From: DATEHG01 sp041691295
GTDB taxonomy: Bacteria; Gemmatimonadota; Gemmatimonadetes; Gemmatimonadales; GWC2-71-9
Assembly (NCBI GenBank): GCA_041691295.1
Contig: JBEPVA010000230.1
Coordinates: forward strand, 1-5,506
DNA length: 5,506 nt
Direction of reading: 5' to 3'
Part shown: positions 1 to 5,506 of the stretch, piece by piece
How positions within the stretch are numbered: the stretch's first letter is position 1
How the letters are laid out: each line of letters begins with the position of its first letter
The notes under the pieces: generated by a model
The model's input: only the letters and a program-made list of their open reading frames with translations
The model's database searches: none
What the model was told of the DNA's origin: nothing
Program-made: the position numbers and the translations under genes

Positions 1-271
1 GGGCGCCGGCCACTTCAGTGGCAATCCGCACCGCGTCGTTGATCGGGAGCTGCTTCTCGCGATTGAGCCGGTCGCGGAGCGACTCGCCGTCGACAAACGG
101 CATGACGTAGTAGACGAGGGTCAAGGGTCCAGGGTCGAGGGCTTGTTCAGCGGCACCCTCGACCCTCGACTCTCGACCCTCGACCTTCGCCGTCCCCGAG
201 TCGATGAGACCGAGTATATGCGGATGCTGCAGCGCCGCGATGGTCTTGATCTCGCGCAGAAACCGCTCGGC
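1..271. repeat. Direct repeat, copy 1 (identical to 5153-5423), in kinase C
   Basis: Base-by-base comparison at an offset of 5152 gives no mismatch over 271 bp. The copy reaches the window edge, so its true left limit is unknown. It encodes the alphaC-to-alphaE part of the kinase N-lobe, including the palindromic insert. Confidence 0.95.
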
Positions 272-448
272 ACCTATGACCGCGGCGAGTTCAGGCCGCA
301 GCACCTTGATGGCGACCTTGCGATCGTGCTTGAGGTCTTCGGCGAGATAGACCGTGGCCATGCCGCCCTGACCGAGTTCGCGCTCGATCCGGTAGCGGTC
401 GGCCAGGGCGGCCGTCAGGCGGACCAGGGAACTCGATGAATCGGTCAC
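1..448 (-). CDS. Ser/Thr protein kinase, N-terminal part (kinase C), 3' end outside window
   Basis: A third PknB-type kinase gene of which 149 codons are visible. It starts at GTG 448: no in-frame ATG precedes the Met of the Gly loop (residue 30), and GTG gives the family N-terminus SLVRLTAALADRYRIERELGQ and a GTGA overlap with the preceding stop. Visible parts are the Gly loop LGQGGMATV at 25-33, Lys48 (VAIK), alphaC Glu66, HPHIL, a palindrome-encoded insert at about 88-111, the hinge YYVMPFVDGESL and the start of alphaE. The catalytic loop lies off the edge. From 271 down to 1 the DNA is identical to kinase A, although the protein before that point differs from A at the DNA level mainly by synonymous changes. 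No strong Shine-Dalgarno precedes the GTG, so initiation probably depends on coupling to ribosomes finishing kinase B, and the stop at 1351 could lower its translation. The sensor domain of this kinase is unknown. Confidence 0.88.
   Translation of the reverse strand, partial: MTDSSSSLVRLTAALADRYRIERELGQGGMATVYLAEDLKHDRKVAIKVLRPELAAVIGAERFLREIKTIAALQHPHILGLIDSGTAKVEGRESRVEGAAEQALDPGPLTLVYYVMPFVDGESLRDRLNREKQLPINDAVRIATEVAGA
113..184. repeat. Heptamer-built palindromic element inside kinase C
   Basis: Imperfect inverted repeat with 29-nt arms at 113-141 and 156-184 (25 of 29 positions complementary) and a 14-nt loop (CTTGTTCAGCGGCA). Both arms are tandem GTCGAGG-type heptamers or their complement. 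It is read in frame as a Val-Glu-Gly-Arg then Leu-Asp-Pro-rich insert between beta4 (LIDSG) and beta5 (LVYYVMP). It is identical to the copy at 5265-5336. Confidence 0.88.
445..448 (-). promoter_or_regulatory. GTGA stop/start overlap joining the end of the kinase B frame and kinase C
   Basis: The TGA ending the TPR frame (447-445) overlaps the GTG start of kinase C (448-446). This is the same arrangement as at the A-B junction and supports the full 2880-445 frame having been one gene. Only a weak GGTGA-like sequence lies 4 nt upstream. Confidence 0.78.
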
Positions 449-1347
449 GGCTTCACCGGACCGTTGCCCTGCGGCGGAAAGCCGAGGCGGGGGAGGAGGG
501 CAAGGAATCTCGGGTTCGAGCGCAGTTTGGGACCGAGCATGATGTACATGGTGAGCGCGCTGCTACCGCCACCCCGGCCGGATGCCACCACCGCCTCGAG
601 CATAGCCAGGGTCGCGTCGTCCCCGCGCAGCCAGCGGAAGAAGGGAACGGCGAACACCGGATTGGGTGCCCGGGCCATCGCATCGATGGTGGCCGCACGG
701 GTCGACGGGTTGCGAAGCCCCCTCACCAGCCGGCTCGCTGTGGTATCGATGCTGGGCCAGCCAAAGGACTTTTCGAAGGCGGTGATCGCCTCGTCGACCT
801 GGCCGAGTGCCAGTTCATGTCCCACCTTCCCCGCCCACGCATAGTACGCTTCGGGCGACTGGGCGAGCCCCTGGTCATACAGCGGGGTTGCCTTGGCGAA
901 TCGATCCGCGCCATCGTAGGCGGCGGCGAGCGACAGGGTGATCACATGGGACAGCGGGTCGAGTCGGTGGGCGGTCTCCATCTCGTGAGTCGCCTCGTCC
1001 CAGTCGTTGCTGGACATCAGATGATAGCTGTACCATTGGTGCCCCGTGGCGTATCCCGGGGCCAGCGCGATCCCCCGCTTGAAGGCATCGGTCGCCTCGT
1101 CCCGTTGATTGCGATAGTCCAGGACCTCCCCCAGCGACGTCTGCGCCTCTCCCAACTTCGGCTCCAGCGCGATCGCCCGGCGCGCGGCCTGTTCGGCCAG
1201 CGTGAGGATCGAGTCGGGATTGATGCCGGGGACGTCGTACTCCTGAGGGATGGAGAGCACGTAGCTATCGGCCAGTCCGGCCCACGCCAAGGCGTATGCC
1301 GAGTCCAGCGCCAGCGCCTGCTTGAAGGCCACTGACGCGTCGATCAA
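445..1347 (-). CDS. TPR-repeat C-terminal part of kinase B, separated from it by one in-frame stop codon
   Basis: A 300-residue open frame in exactly the phase of kinase B, beginning one sense codon (GGA) after the TAA. Residues about 1-210 form several TPR-like helical hairpins (ASVAFKQALALDSAYALAWAGLADSYVL, split here as the first repeat; AARRAIALEPKLGEAQTSLGEVL; ATDAFKRGIALAPGYA; AITAFEKSF). The tail ends in LALLPRLGFP, a usual C-terminal motif of kinase-TolB-TPR proteins. The first helix of its first TPR lies on the other side of the stop, so it is a severed domain, not an independent gene by design. If translated alone, it would need TTG 1347 or GTG 1332. TTG has AAGGA directly against it, which is too close for a good ribosome site, and GTG is 15 nt away. 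It has no signal peptide or membrane helix. Its TGA overlaps the start of kinase C as GTGA. It could be a pseudogene fragment or could be translated by readthrough or restart. Confidence 0.75.
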   Translation of the reverse strand: MIDASVAFKQALALDSAYALAWAGLADSYVLSIPQEYDVPGINPDSILTLAEQAARRAIALEPKLGEAQTSLGEVLDYRNQRDEATDAFKRGIALAPGYATGHQWYSYHLMSSNDWDEATHEMETAHRLDPLSHVITLSLAAAYDGADRFAKATPLYDQGLAQSPEAYYAWAGKVGHELALGQVDEAITAFEKSFGWPSIDTTASRLVRGLRNPSTRAATIDAMARAPNPVFAVPFFRWLRGDDATLAMLEAVVASGRGGGSSALTMYIMLGPKLRSNPRFLALLPRLGFPPQGNGPVKP

Positions 1348-1350
1348 TCC

Positions 1351-1353
1351 TTA
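1351..1353 (-). other. In-frame TAA interrupting kinase B between the TolB-like and TPR regions
   Basis: The coding strand reads ACC ACT TAA GGA TTG ATC GAC. Removing the stop as a single codon gives an uninterrupted frame of 811 codons from 2880 to the TGA at 447-445, so this is a substitution and not a frameshift. Homologues that I recall usually have Glu here (R-T-P/T-E-G-L before the second TPR helix). GAA to TAA would therefore be a one-base change; this is inference. TAA is not used for selenocysteine or pyrrolysine, and a following G is not a recognised readthrough context in my reading. Confidence 0.85.
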
Positions 1354-2880
1354 AGTGGTGCGGCGGTTCCAGTGGTAGAGACCCAGCAGATAGGCGTCGT
1401 AGGCGGCGGCGTTTCTGGTCCCGCCATGAGTGCCGTTGGAGTCGGTGGTTGCCACCAGTCTGAGCTGGAGGGCGTTGACCACTGCCCTGGCCACCTCATC
1501 CTGCACGGCGAAGATGTCCGCCGTGCCACGGTCGAAGCTCTGCGACCAGAGGTGGAGACCGTCCGCCGTCTTGATCAGCTGGGCCGTCACCCGCAGGCGG
1601 TCGCCGGCGCGCTGGACACTGCCTTCGAGCACCGTAGCCACGCCGAGTTGACGGCCGATCTCGCGGACGTCCTCGCTCTTGTCGCGAAAGGCAAAGGCCG
1701 AGGTCCGCGCGGCGACACTCAACCCCGGCACATTGGCCAGCGCATTGCTGAGCGTTTCGGAGATGCCGTCGCCAAGGTGGGTGTCGGTCCGATCGGCACT
1801 CAGGTCCACAAAGGGCAACACGGCGACGGAAGAGGCGCCACCCGCCGTACCACCAGCGCCGCGGCGCCAGATGAAGAGCGCCACGAGAGCAGCGACGAGG
1901 CCAAGTGCCGCGATCCCAATCCAGCGCCGATGGCCGGTACGCATGGGAGCGGATGTGACCGGCATCGACGGGACCGTGACCACTCCGCTGCCCGGCCGGA
2001 GCGCATCCGCAAACTGGGCGACGGGGTTGTACCGGTCGGCTGGATTCTTGGCCAGCGAGCGGGCCAGCGCACCGGCCACTTCCGGCGGTACCGTGGGCCG
2101 GAGATTGGTGATTGGTGCCGCCTCGGTCAGCATGTGCTGGCGGGTGACGACTTCGGCCGTCGGTCCCGTGAACGGCGGCTGCCCGCCCAGCATTTCGTAC
2201 AGCACACAGGCCAGGCTATACAGATCGGTCCGGCCGTCGAGATTGGAATCGCCGCTGGCCTGCTCCGGACTCATGTACATCGGAGTGCCGACGGACATTC
2301 CCGTCTGGGTCAGCTTGTCGTTCCCGGCACTGCTCACGGCTCTGGCAATCCCGAAGTCCGCCACTACCGCGTGACCGCCCTCGAGCAGGATGTTCTCCGG
2401 CTTGATGTCGCGGTGAATCACGCCGCGTGAGTGGGCGTACCCCAGCGCATCGGCCACTTCCCGCGCGATGGTGAGCGCTTCGTCGATCGGGAGCTGCTTC
2501 TGACGGGTCAGCCGGTCGCGCAGCGATTCACCCTCGACTAAAGGCATGACGTAGTAGAGGAGGGTCGAGGGTCGAGAGTCGAGGGTCGAGGGGAGCGGCT
2601 CGACCCTTGACCCTCGTCCCTCGACCGTCACCGTCCCTGAGTCGTATAGCGGCAGTATATGCGGATGCCGCAGATTGGCGGTGGTCTCGATTTCCCGCAG
2701 GAATCGATCGGCCCCGATGACGGCCGCCAGCTCCGGCCTGAGCACCTTGATGGCCACCTTGCGATGGTGCTTGAGGTCCTCGGCCAGATAGACCGTGGCC
2801 ATGCCACCCTGCCCGAGCTCCCGCTCGATCCGGTAGCGGTCGGCCAGCGCGGCCGTCAGGCGGGCGAGGCTGTCGCTCAT
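1351..2880 (-). CDS. Transmembrane Ser/Thr protein kinase with TolB/FlgO-like domain (kinase B, portion before the in-frame stop)
   Basis: This is a 509-residue product starting at ATG 2880, which overlaps the stop of kinase A. The start is supported by the family N-terminus (MSDSLARLTAALADRYRIE). The kinase domain is complete: Gly loop LGQGGMATV 22-30, Lys45, Glu63, palindrome-encoded insert about 84-107, HRD 156-158, DFG 175-177 and SPE 204-206. A membrane helix lies at about 320-338, followed by Arg-Arg. Residues about 350-470 (SVAVLPF, GDGISETLSNALANVPGL, VAARTSAFAF, VREIGRQLGV, VLEGSVQRAGDRLRVTAQLI, DIFAVQDEV) match the TolB-N/FlgO-like domain common in CadC-type regulators, adenylate cyclases and Gemmatimonadota/Acidobacteriota kinases. 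The protein then stops inside the first TPR (AYDAYLLGLYHWNRRTT). The missing TPRs continue in the same frame after one TAA codon. The kinase part may still be active; loss of the TPR region probably changes sensing or partner binding. Confidence 0.92.
   Translation of the reverse strand: MSDSLARLTAALADRYRIERELGQGGMATVYLAEDLKHHRKVAIKVLRPELAAVIGADRFLREIETTANLRHPHILPLYDSGTVTVEGRGSRVEPLPSTLDSRPSTLLYYVMPLVEGESLRDRLTRQKQLPIDEALTIAREVADALGYAHSRGVIHRDIKPENILLEGGHAVVADFGIARAVSSAGNDKLTQTGMSVGTPMYMSPEQASGDSNLDGRTDLYSLACVLYEMLGGQPPFTGPTAEVVTRQHMLTEAAPITNLRPTVPPEVAGALARSLAKNPADRYNPVAQFADALRPGSGVVTVPSMPVTSAPMRTGHRRWIGIAALGLVAALVALFIWRRGAGGTAGGASSVAVLPFVDLSADRTDTHLGDGISETLSNALANVPGLSVAARTSAFAFRDKSEDVREIGRQLGVATVLEGSVQRAGDRLRVTAQLIKTADGLHLWSQSFDRGTADIFAVQDEVARAVVNALQLRLVATTDSNGTHGGTRNAAAYDAYLLGLYHWNRRTT
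2562..2627. repeat. Heptamer-built palindromic element inside kinase B, inverted orientation
   Basis: Arms at 2562-2590 and 2599-2627 (25 of 29 positions complementary) enclose an 8-nt loop (GGGAGCGG). It encodes VEGRGSRVEPLPSTLDSRPS in the beta4-beta5 turn. The 29 bases 2564-2592 are the exact reverse complement of 5308-5336. The 17 bases 2602-2618 are the exact reverse complement of 5265-5281. The element therefore lies in the opposite orientation to those in kinases A and C, although all three genes share one direction. Confidence 0.85.
2877..2880 (-). promoter_or_regulatory. ATGA stop/start overlap joining kinase A and kinase B
   Basis: The TGA ending kinase A (2879-2877) shares bases with the ATG of kinase B (2880-2878). 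No purine-rich ribosome site is seen in the preceding codons (GTCGACTCAGCCACCCC), which favours translational coupling over independent initiation. Confidence 0.85.
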
Positions 2881-5506
2881 GGGGTGGCTGAGTCGACGGC
2901 GGATTTCATCTGACGAACCCAGTTGGGCACCACCCGCAGATATGCCGTGCTGTGCTCGTCGGGGCCCTGGACATAGAGGATGCCGCCATCGCGTGACGGC
3001 CGGTTGGACCAGCCCGAGGTATCCGAGAACCGCGGATCCCGGCCCCAGTACGCGGGAGCGCCCAGTGGTTCGCCGGTTTCAGGGTTGATCCGCACCAGGT
3101 ACCAGGAGATGCCGAGGCGGAAGAGGACCTCGCTGGCAGAGAGCCAGATCGGTTCGACGCCGTCACTGGCGAGCTGCCAGCGCCGCCCCGGGCGCGGAAA
3201 GCCCGTGACCATCACCCGGTTTCCCTGCAGAGTCTGATACAGGATCAGCGCACCGTTGGGCGATTCCGACGCGAAGCGGGCATCGGTGAGAACCGTGTCA
3301 AAGGTCGGGTGCGCCGCTGAGGGATCGAACCGGGTGACGATCGAGCTACCCCAGTTCTGGGCGATGGCGGTGTGGTCGTCGTGGAAATCGATCGGATCAA
3401 GACTTTCGGCACCGTACGTGCTTGTGGCCAAGGTGTCCGGCCGGGCCCCTGAACTCGGCGCGCCACGGAGAATGGTCCACCGGGTGGAATCGCGCATGGC
3501 GAAAAGCAGCTGATTCCCGTCGGCACTCCAGAACGGATGCCGGACCGATCCGCCCTTGAGCCAGGTGAAATGCTGGCCATCGCGGAGATCGTAGATCCGG
3601 AGTTCGTTCGACTCATTGCCCTGGACTGAGGCCGCCAGCCAGCGGCGGTCGCGGCTCAGGTCGAATCGCTGGAAGTCGCCGGCCTCCATCGGCAGCGGCT
3701 GCGGCGTTCCGACCGGGCGCAGGCTGACGATCCGGCCGATGGTGGCATCCAGCCCCGGTCCGTAGACCAGGGTGCCGTTCGCGGCCACATCGTACTGACC
3801 CTCTCCCAGCGCCTCGCGGCGGACTCCCGCCAGCAGGGTCACCGGCCGCTGCGCCAGCCCGCGCCTGGCGTCGTACCGGGACGCCAGCATGGTGCCGTTG
3901 CTGGAGAGGTAGACCAGGTAGCGATCGTCGATCACCCGGAACGAGGTGCCGGCCAGCAGATCACCGGGGGCTCCGTCCTGGTTGACGACCCGAATGCCGC
4001 TCAGGGCATTGGTCACCGGGTCGAGCAGGATAGCACCGCGATTGTAGGAGCAGACCAGTTGACGTGTTCCGGGAATCCACCGGCCGAACGGGCAGCGGCT
4101 GATCGGCTTGGAGCGGGGCGTCCCGCCCGACGGATCAATCCAGTTGAACTGGTTTCCGTCGTCGGTGGTTGCGATCAGCTCCGTATTCGAGGTCCAGTCG
4201 AGGCCGTCGGTGCTGTGACCGGCCAGGGCGAGCCGGGCGTCGCCGCCGCCGATCGATACCAGCATCACGTTGTCGCCGTGCAGAAACGCGATCCGGCTGC
4301 CATCCGGCGAGATTCTCGGCGCCGCCCCGCCGAGCGTGCCCGGAATGGCGTGGGCCCGGCCGTCCAGCAGGCTGCGGTACCAGAGCTGTGTCGAGTCACC
4401 CAGGACCGCGGCGTAGACCGCGAAGTCGCCGGCAGCGCTGATCGAGAGATTCCGGAGCGGTTCACCGAAGCTGAAATTGGACGAGGTGACCGCGAAGCTC
4501 ATGGCCGCGCTGTCGGGCAGCGCCGCATCGTAGACGCTCGGGAAATTGCCGGCCACGCGGCGCCAGTTCCGGAACGACAGCGCCAGCAACACAACCACCG
4601 CGAACCCGAGCGCCAGACTGATGGTGCGCCACGGGCCGGCGCGGGCACGAGTGGCGGCAGGGGTGGCAGATCTGCGGCCCTTCCCGACCTGCCCGCCGCC
4701 CGCCAGGGCATCGGCAAACTCCGCCGCACTACCGAAGCGATCGGCCGGCAGCTTTTCGAGCGCGGTGAGCACCGCCTCCTCTACCGCGTCGGGCACGCTC
4801 TTCCGCTGCTGAATCAGGCTGACCGGTTCGGCGGTCATGACCTTGGCCACGATCGCCTGCGCCGTACTGCCGGTGAATGGTGGGTCACCGATCAGCATTT
4901 CGTAGGTCACGCAGCCCAGTGCATAGACATCCGACCGCCCGGTGATCTCGCGTTCACCCATGGCCTGCTCGGGCGACATGTAATGCGGCGTGCCCAATGA
5001 CATCCCGGTCTCGGTCATCCGGGAGCCGCCGCCGGCACTCGACACCGCCAGCGCAATGCCGAAATCGGCCACCAGCGCGCTGCCATCGTGCAGCAGGATG
5101 TTTTCGGGCTTGATGTCCCGGTGAATCACGCCCTGGCGGTGGGCATAGTCGAGGGCGCCGGCCACTTCAGTGGCAATCCGCACCGCGTCGTTGATCGGGA
5201 GCTGCTTCTCGCGATTGAGCCGGTCGCGGAGCGACTCGCCGTCGACAAACGGCATGACGTAGTAGACGAGGGTCAAGGGTCCAGGGTCGAGGGCTTGTTC
5301 AGCGGCACCCTCGACCCTCGACTCTCGACCCTCGACCTTCGCCGTCCCCGAGTCGATGAGACCGAGTATATGCGGATGCTGCAGCGCCGCGATGGTCTTG
5401 ATCTCGCGCAGAAACCGCTCGGCGCCGATGACGGCCGCCAGCTCCGGCCGCAGCACCTTGATGGCGACCTTGCGATCGTGCTTGAGATCCTGGGCCAGGT
5501 ACACCG
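2877..5506 (-). CDS. Transmembrane Ser/Thr protein kinase with C-terminal PD40/WD40-like beta-propeller (kinase A), 5' end outside window
   Basis: PknB-type kinase that should phosphorylate protein Ser/Thr in the cytoplasm, with a probable extracytoplasmic sensor. The visible reading frame begins in mid-gene: the first full codon (GTG, 5504) is the Val of the conserved GGMATVYLA stretch, so the true start and the Gly-rich loop lie beyond the edge. Numbering from that Val: catalytic Lys16 (VAIK), alphaC Glu34, a palindrome-encoded insert at about 56-79, hinge YYVMPFVDG at 81-89, HRD 128-130 in VIHRDIKPENILL, DFG 147-149, and SPE 177-179 in place of APE. All catalytic residues in view are intact. 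A single membrane helix lies at about 294-311, flanked by Arg. Residues 330-865 are repeated beta-strand blades, including ISPDGSRIAFL near 398 and FWSADGNQLLFAM, as in TolB/PD40 propellers. The stop TGA overlaps the next start as ATGA. The propeller's ligand cannot be inferred. Confidence 0.93.
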   Translation of the reverse strand, partial: VYLAQDLKHDRKVAIKVLRPELAAVIGAERFLREIKTIAALQHPHILGLIDSGTAKVEGRESRVEGAAEQALDPGPLTLVYYVMPFVDGESLRDRLNREKQLPINDAVRIATEVAGALDYAHRQGVIHRDIKPENILLHDGSALVADFGIALAVSSAGGGSRMTETGMSLGTPHYMSPEQAMGEREITGRSDVYALGCVTYEMLIGDPPFTGSTAQAIVAKVMTAEPVSLIQQRKSVPDAVEEAVLTALEKLPADRFGSAAEFADALAGGGQVGKGRRSATPAATRARAGPWRTISLALGFAVVVLLALSFRNWRRVAGNFPSVYDAALPDSAAMSFAVTSSNFSFGEPLRNLSISAAGDFAVYAAVLGDSTQLWYRSLLDGRAHAIPGTLGGAAPRISPDGSRIAFLHGDNVMLVSIGGGDARLALAGHSTDGLDWTSNTELIATTDDGNQFNWIDPSGGTPRSKPISRCPFGRWIPGTRQLVCSYNRGAILLDPVTNALSGIRVVNQDGAPGDLLAGTSFRVIDDRYLVYLSSNGTMLASRYDARRGLAQRPVTLLAGVRREALGEGQYDVAANGTLVYGPGLDATIGRIVSLRPVGTPQPLPMEAGDFQRFDLSRDRRWLAASVQGNESNELRIYDLRDGQHFTWLKGGSVRHPFWSADGNQLLFAMRDSTRWTILRGAPSSGARPDTLATSTYGAESLDPIDFHDDHTAIAQNWGSSIVTRFDPSAAHPTFDTVLTDARFASESPNGALILYQTLQGNRVMVTGFPRPGRRWQLASDGVEPIWLSASEVLFRLGISWYLVRINPETGEPLGAPAYWGRDPRFSDTSGWSNRPSRDGGILYVQGPDEHSTAYLRVVPNWVRQMKSAVDSATP
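5153..5423. repeat. Direct repeat, copy 2 (identical to 1-271), in kinase A
   Basis: This is the partner of the repeat at 1-271, in the same orientation and reading frame. Immediately to its right, 5424-5506 matches 272-354 at only 70 of 83 positions. Of the 13 differences, 11 are silent and two fall in one Gln/Glu codon. The boundary at 5423/5424 is therefore sharp. Confidence 0.95.
5265..5336. repeat. Heptamer-built palindromic element inside kinase A
   Basis: Arms at 5265-5293 and 5308-5336 (25 of 29 complementary) with a 14-nt loop. The right arm is four regular heptamers with one GAG-to-GAGAG type variation; the left arm carries the variants GACGAGG, GTCAAGG and GTCCAGG. It is translated in frame as VEGRESRVEGAAEQALDPGP between beta4 and beta5. 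In RNA it would form a long GC-rich hairpin within the kinase message. Confidence 0.88.

Noticed and set aside
113..184. Hairpin as a rho-independent terminator or the repeats as a CRISPR array
   Set aside because: The inverted repeats lie in frame inside a conserved domain with no following T-run. There are no regularly spaced unique spacers, only heptamer tandems.
143..439. Plus-strand open frame at the left end containing Ser-Thr-Leu-Asp repeats
   Set aside because: This is the complement of the kinase C N-terminus, whose Gly loop, VAIK and hinge are unambiguous on the minus strand. The repeat peptide only reflects the stop-free heptamer.
436..1335. Long plus-strand open frame opposite the TPR part of kinase B
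   Set aside because: It lies wholly antisense to a frame with clear TPR motifs, is Arg/Gly-rich and low in recognisable domains. Long antisense frames are expected in GC-rich coding DNA.
1347..1360. Frameshift or programmed slippage at the kinase B break
   Set aside because: Both halves are in the same phase and resume after exactly one codon, and no slippery run is present. A substitution to TAA explains it fully.
1372..2430. Plus-strand 352-codon open frame opposite kinase B
   Set aside because: Antisense shadow of well-recognised kinase, TolB-like and membrane segments; its own translation shows no domain, signal peptide or membrane helix.
4059..5000. Plus-strand 313-codon open frame opposite kinase A
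   Set aside because: Antisense to conserved kinase and propeller sequence; Arg/Ala/Gly-rich composition without motifs.
5502..5504. GTG at 5504 as the true start of kinase A
   Set aside because: It is the Val of the conserved MATVYLA stretch after the Gly-rich loop, and paralogues B and C have about 30 more residues before it, so the gene continues past the window.
5424..5506. Assembly overlap at contig ends as explanation for the repeated 271 bp
   Set aside because: The repeat does not reach the right end; it is followed by 83 bp with 13 mostly synonymous differences. A simple end overlap is excluded, although a misassembly at the left edge cannot be ruled out.

Overview
This is a GC-rich bacterial window in which every base can be assigned to coding sequence on the minus strand. 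It reads as one tightly packed run of three transmembrane Hanks-type (PknB-like) Ser/Thr protein kinase genes, described here in transcription order from high to low coordinates. The kinase sequence style (ALADRYRIERELGQGGMATVYLA, DLKHDRKVAIKVLRPEL, HPHIL, GVIHRDIKPENILL, GTPxYMSPEQA), the kinase plus beta-propeller and kinase plus TolB-like/TPR architectures, and the paralogue clustering are typical of Gemmatimonadota and some Acidobacteriota. I favour Gemmatimonadota, from recognition only and without a database search.

Layout: (1) 5506-2877 is kinase A, which runs off the right edge. It has a cytoplasmic kinase domain, one membrane helix and a long PD40/WD40-like propeller. (2) 2880-445 is kinase B, a kinase plus membrane helix plus TolB/FlgO-like domain plus TPR protein. 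It is split by one in-frame TAA at 1353-1351, so it appears as a 509-residue kinase/TolB part and a 300-residue TPR part in the same frame. (3) 448-1 is kinase C, which starts at GTG and runs off the left edge. The A-B junction is an ATGA overlap and the B-C junction a GTGA overlap, so the three genes look co-transcribed and translationally coupled. No promoter, terminator, RNA gene or intergenic gap is visible.

Two kinds of structure are not explained by the genes. First, each kinase domain carries, at the same place (the beta4-beta5 turn just before the hinge), an in-frame 66-72 bp palindrome built from heptamers of the type GTCGAGG. The heptamer is free of stop codons in all six frames. 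The copy in kinase B is inverted relative to the copies in A and C. I interpret this as a repetitive palindromic element that colonises coding sequence, analogous in behaviour to Rickettsia palindromic elements. Second, bases 1-271 (kinase C) and 5153-5423 (kinase A) are 100% identical, palindrome included. The next 83 bp fall abruptly to 70/83 identity with almost only synonymous differences, which is the signature of recent gene conversion or recombination between paralogues.

Together the region looks like a sensor-kinase paralogue cassette in which a shared N-terminal kinase module is homogenised or shuffled while the extracytoplasmic sensor modules differ. The premature stop in kinase B may be a real inactivating mutation, a split gene or a sequence error.
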